From: an uncultured Anaerolineae bacterium
GTDB lineage: Bacteria > Chloroflexota > Anaerolineae > Anaerolineales > Villigracilaceae
Length of the DNA: 5,375 nucleotides
Reading direction: 5' to 3'
Assembly: GCA_903854805.1 (NCBI GenBank)
Contig: CAINXK010000381.1
Span: forward strand, 1 to 5,375
The notes under the pieces were generated by a model. The model had not been told where the DNA came from and ran no database searches. It worked only from the letters and a program-made list of their open reading frames with translations. This document shows positions 5,312 through 5,375 of this stretch, one piece after another (position 1 is the stretch's first letter; each line of letters starts with the position of its first letter). The position numbers and the translations under genes are program-made.

Positions 5312-5375
5312 GTGACTGATCAAAAAGATTTAGAACTCATTGGGCAGGTGGTAAAAGGCGACGAGCGTGCATTTC
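5312..5375 (+). CDS. ECF-type RNA polymerase sigma factor, N-terminal fragment (runs off window)
   Basis: Only 21 residues are visible: VTDQKDLELIGQVVKGDERA plus F, with the first Val read as Met. The pattern D-L-E-L-I-x-x-V-x-x-G-D-E-R-A-F is the usual opening of sigma-70 region 2 in extracytoplasmic-function sigma factors, which direct RNA polymerase to stress or envelope regulons. The GTG at 5312 is chosen because the in-frame codons for some distance upstream contain no other normal start, and the ATGs at 5304 and 5308 are in other frames and stop within a few codons. No Shine-Dalgarno sequence precedes it. The adjoining gene, where an anti-sigma factor would often lie, is outside the window. 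The fragment is short, so the family call rests on one motif. Confidence 0.7.
   Translation, partial: MTDQKDLELIGQVVKGDERAF

Noticed and set aside
1..5375. CRISPR array, tRNA or rRNA gene, insertion sequence, phage or plasmid origin
   Set aside because: I looked for spaced identical repeats, cloverleaf arms, terminal inverted repeats and transposase motifs and saw none.

Overview
The window holds a stretch of ordinary bacterial chromosome of moderate GC content. Starts are a mix of ATG, GTG and TTG, and a few E. coli-like sigma-70 promoters can be read directly. The taxon cannot be fixed from the sequence. A hybrid kinase, an IclR regulator, an acyl-CoA dehydrogenase, a CaiB-type transferase and an ECF sigma factor together would fit an environmental Chloroflexota (Anaerolineae-like) genome. 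That is a weak inference from protein style only.

Layout. (1) Bases 1-809, + strand: the 3' end of a hybrid sensor histidine kinase, with its ATPase domain and one receiver domain. (2) Bases 822-1133, - strand: a small two-helix membrane protein of unknown function that converges on the kinase with only 12 bases between stop codons. (3) Bases 1134-1533: a 400-base intergenic region that ends in a strong sigma-70-like promoter and a cluster of 20-bp-period repeats. (4) Bases 1534-4845, + strand: IclR-family regulator, acyl-CoA dehydrogenase and class III (CaiB/BaiF) CoA-transferase, separated by 52 and 44 bases and closed by a 13-bp perfect hairpin at 4890-4926. (5) Bases 4927-5277: intergenic sequence with nothing firmly identifiable. 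(6) From 5278: a sigma-70-like promoter placed so that its predicted +1 falls on the GTG start of an ECF sigma factor, which runs off the window.

The central three genes read as a complete catabolic transcription unit. The transferase would load CoA onto an organic acid from a CoA donor without ATP, the FAD-dependent dehydrogenase would oxidise the acyl-CoA at the alpha-beta bond, and the IclR protein would sense the acid or a related metabolite and control the unit. An arginine in the dehydrogenase sits where glutaryl-CoA dehydrogenases bind the distal carboxylate, so the substrate may be a dicarboxylic acid such as glutarate or a substituted succinate. This is inference.

I see no CRISPR array, tRNA, rRNA, insertion sequence or evidently new defence or mobile system. 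The points most worth a second look are the repeat architecture over the iclR promoter and start codon, the dicarboxylate-type signature in the dehydrogenase, the apparently leaderless sigma-factor gene, and the re-assigned TTG start of the CoA-transferase.
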